Positions 5,647 through 6,319 of a DNA stretch of 6,319 bases are shown here, in pieces. The notes beneath the pieces were generated by a model that had not been told where the DNA came from, searched no databases, and was given only the letters and a program-made list of their open reading frames with translations. The stretch spans positions 1-6,319 of the forward strand of contig CAUEYG010000102.1 of NCBI GenBank assembly GCA_959021945.1, in the 5' to 3' direction. The position numbers and the translations under genes were made by a program. Every line of letters starts with the position of its first letter. Position 1 is the stretch's first letter. The stretch is from an uncultured Eubacteriales bacterium. Its GTDB lineage: Bacteria; Bacillota; Clostridia; Peptostreptococcales; Anaerovoracaceae.

Positions 5647-6319
5647 ATGAAAGTTGATGTATTAGTAGCCGAAATCGGCTCCACAACCACTGTTGTAAAT
5701 GCATTTAAAGATATAGATACAGAGCATCCGGTGTTTTGGGCTCAAGGCCAAGCCCCTACATCTGTTGACGAAGGCGATGTGCGGATTGGACTGCAGGGAG
5801 CCATTGACGACCTCTGTAAAAAACAGGGTATTGATGCCTTGGAATATGATGAAATGTTGGCAACCTCTTCGGCTGCAGGAGGGCTGAAAATGACGGTTCA
5901 CGGTTTAGTTTACGATATGACAGCCAGAGCAGCCAAAGAAGCTGCTCTGGGAGCCGGCGGCATCATCCATTATGTGACCGCAGGAAAATTGCGGCGTACG
6001 GATATTGCAAAGATAAAGGAGATTAATCCAAACCTTATTTTAATTGCCGGAGGTGTTGATTATGGTGAACGCGATACAGCCATTGATAATGCGGAAATGA
6101 TACGAGGAATGGGCCTGAAGGTTCCTGTAATCTATGCCGGAAACTGCGAAAATCAAGAAGAAATGAAACTAATTTTTGATGAAGAAAGCGGTCAAAAACT
6201 TTATAATGTGGAAAACGTGTATCCAAAAATTGACGACCTCAATGTGGAACCCTGTAGAAAAGTTATCCAGGATGCCTTTGAAGAGCATATAACAGGCGCC
6301 CCTGGAATGGAGCATGTCA
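5647..6319 (+). CDS. glmL: GlmL/MutL-family ASKHA ATPase (3' end outside window)
   Basis: Visible are 224 residues starting MKVDVLVAEIGSTTTVVNAF, the phosphate-binding start of the GlmL/MutL family (ASKHA fold: D/E-x-G-S-T-T at residues 9-14). Further motifs are ATSSAAGGLKMTVHGLV, ARAAKEAALGAGGII and LILIAGGVDYGERDTA, all typical of GlmL. Family members run near 460 aa, so about half is shown. GlmL-type proteins accompany B12-dependent carbon-skeleton mutases such as glutamate mutase (GlmS/GlmE) and ornithine aminomutase (OraS/OraE), with a proposed reactivase or chaperone role. No mutase gene lies upstream in this window; the partner could be downstream or have been separated by inserted DNA. 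An A/G-rich stretch with AAGG (5634-5637) lies 9 bases before the ATG. The exact subfamily (GlmL versus the ornithine-degradation version) cannot be decided here. Confidence 0.9.
   Translation, partial: MKVDVLVAEIGSTTTVVNAFKDIDTEHPVFWAQGQAPTSVDEGDVRIGLQGAIDDLCKKQGIDALEYDEMLATSSAAGGLKMTVHGLVYDMTARAAKEAALGAGGIIHYVTAGKLRRTDIAKIKEINPNLILIAGGVDYGERDTAIDNAEMIRGMGLKVPVIYAGNCENQEEMKLIFDEESGQKLYNVENVYPKIDDLNVEPCRKVIQDAFEEHITGAPGMEHV

Overview
The window looks like accessory DNA from an anaerobic gut-type Clostridia (Oscillospiraceae/Lachnospiraceae-like). The basis is strong AGGAGG-type ribosome binding sites, a GlmL/MutL-family gene typical of amino-acid-fermenting Firmicutes, DUF1653-like and excisionase-like genes common on clostridial integrative elements, and a patchwork base composition. 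This assignment is inferred from gene families, not from a database match. All supported genes are on the + strand.

Left part (1-2417): three closely spaced genes. They are the 3' end of a gene whose product resembles the C-terminus of AbiTii-like proteins, a 404-aa AlbA_2 (Schlafen-type) protein, and a 269-aa DUF3800 protein that starts at a GTG. Gaps of 25 and 21 bp and individual ribosome binding sites suggest one transcript. The family combination is typical of defence islands, so this is a candidate anti-phage or anti-plasmid module. An imperfect hairpin follows it at 2453-2485.

Middle part (about 2500-4790), richer in GC over its genes and array: a 235-aa protein with a DUF1653-like N-terminus and a sigma-region-4-like C-terminus, closed by a clear intrinsic terminator. 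Next come a 59-aa excisionase/AlpA-like winged-helix protein and a 166-aa helix-turn-helix protein, joined by an ATGA stop/start overlap. Directly after them lies the most striking feature of the window: five copies of an exactly 84-bp unit. Each copy carries the inverted repeat tgtgtaca-N21-tgtacaca, and the array is followed by about 155 bp of very AT-rich DNA. The layout (DNA-binding protein, phased iteron-like array, AT-rich tract) resembles a replication origin or partition site of a plasmid-like or integrative element. No integrase, relaxase or recognisable att site is visible here.

Right part (4791-6319): a 265-aa protein with a PD-(D/E)XK nuclease-like C-terminal half, preceded by a good candidate promoter in the AT-rich tract. 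Fifty-eight bp later starts a GlmL/MutL-family ASKHA ATPase, cut by the window end. The latter is a metabolic gene normally found beside B12-dependent aminomutase genes, so this may be the border between accessory DNA and the host's metabolic region.
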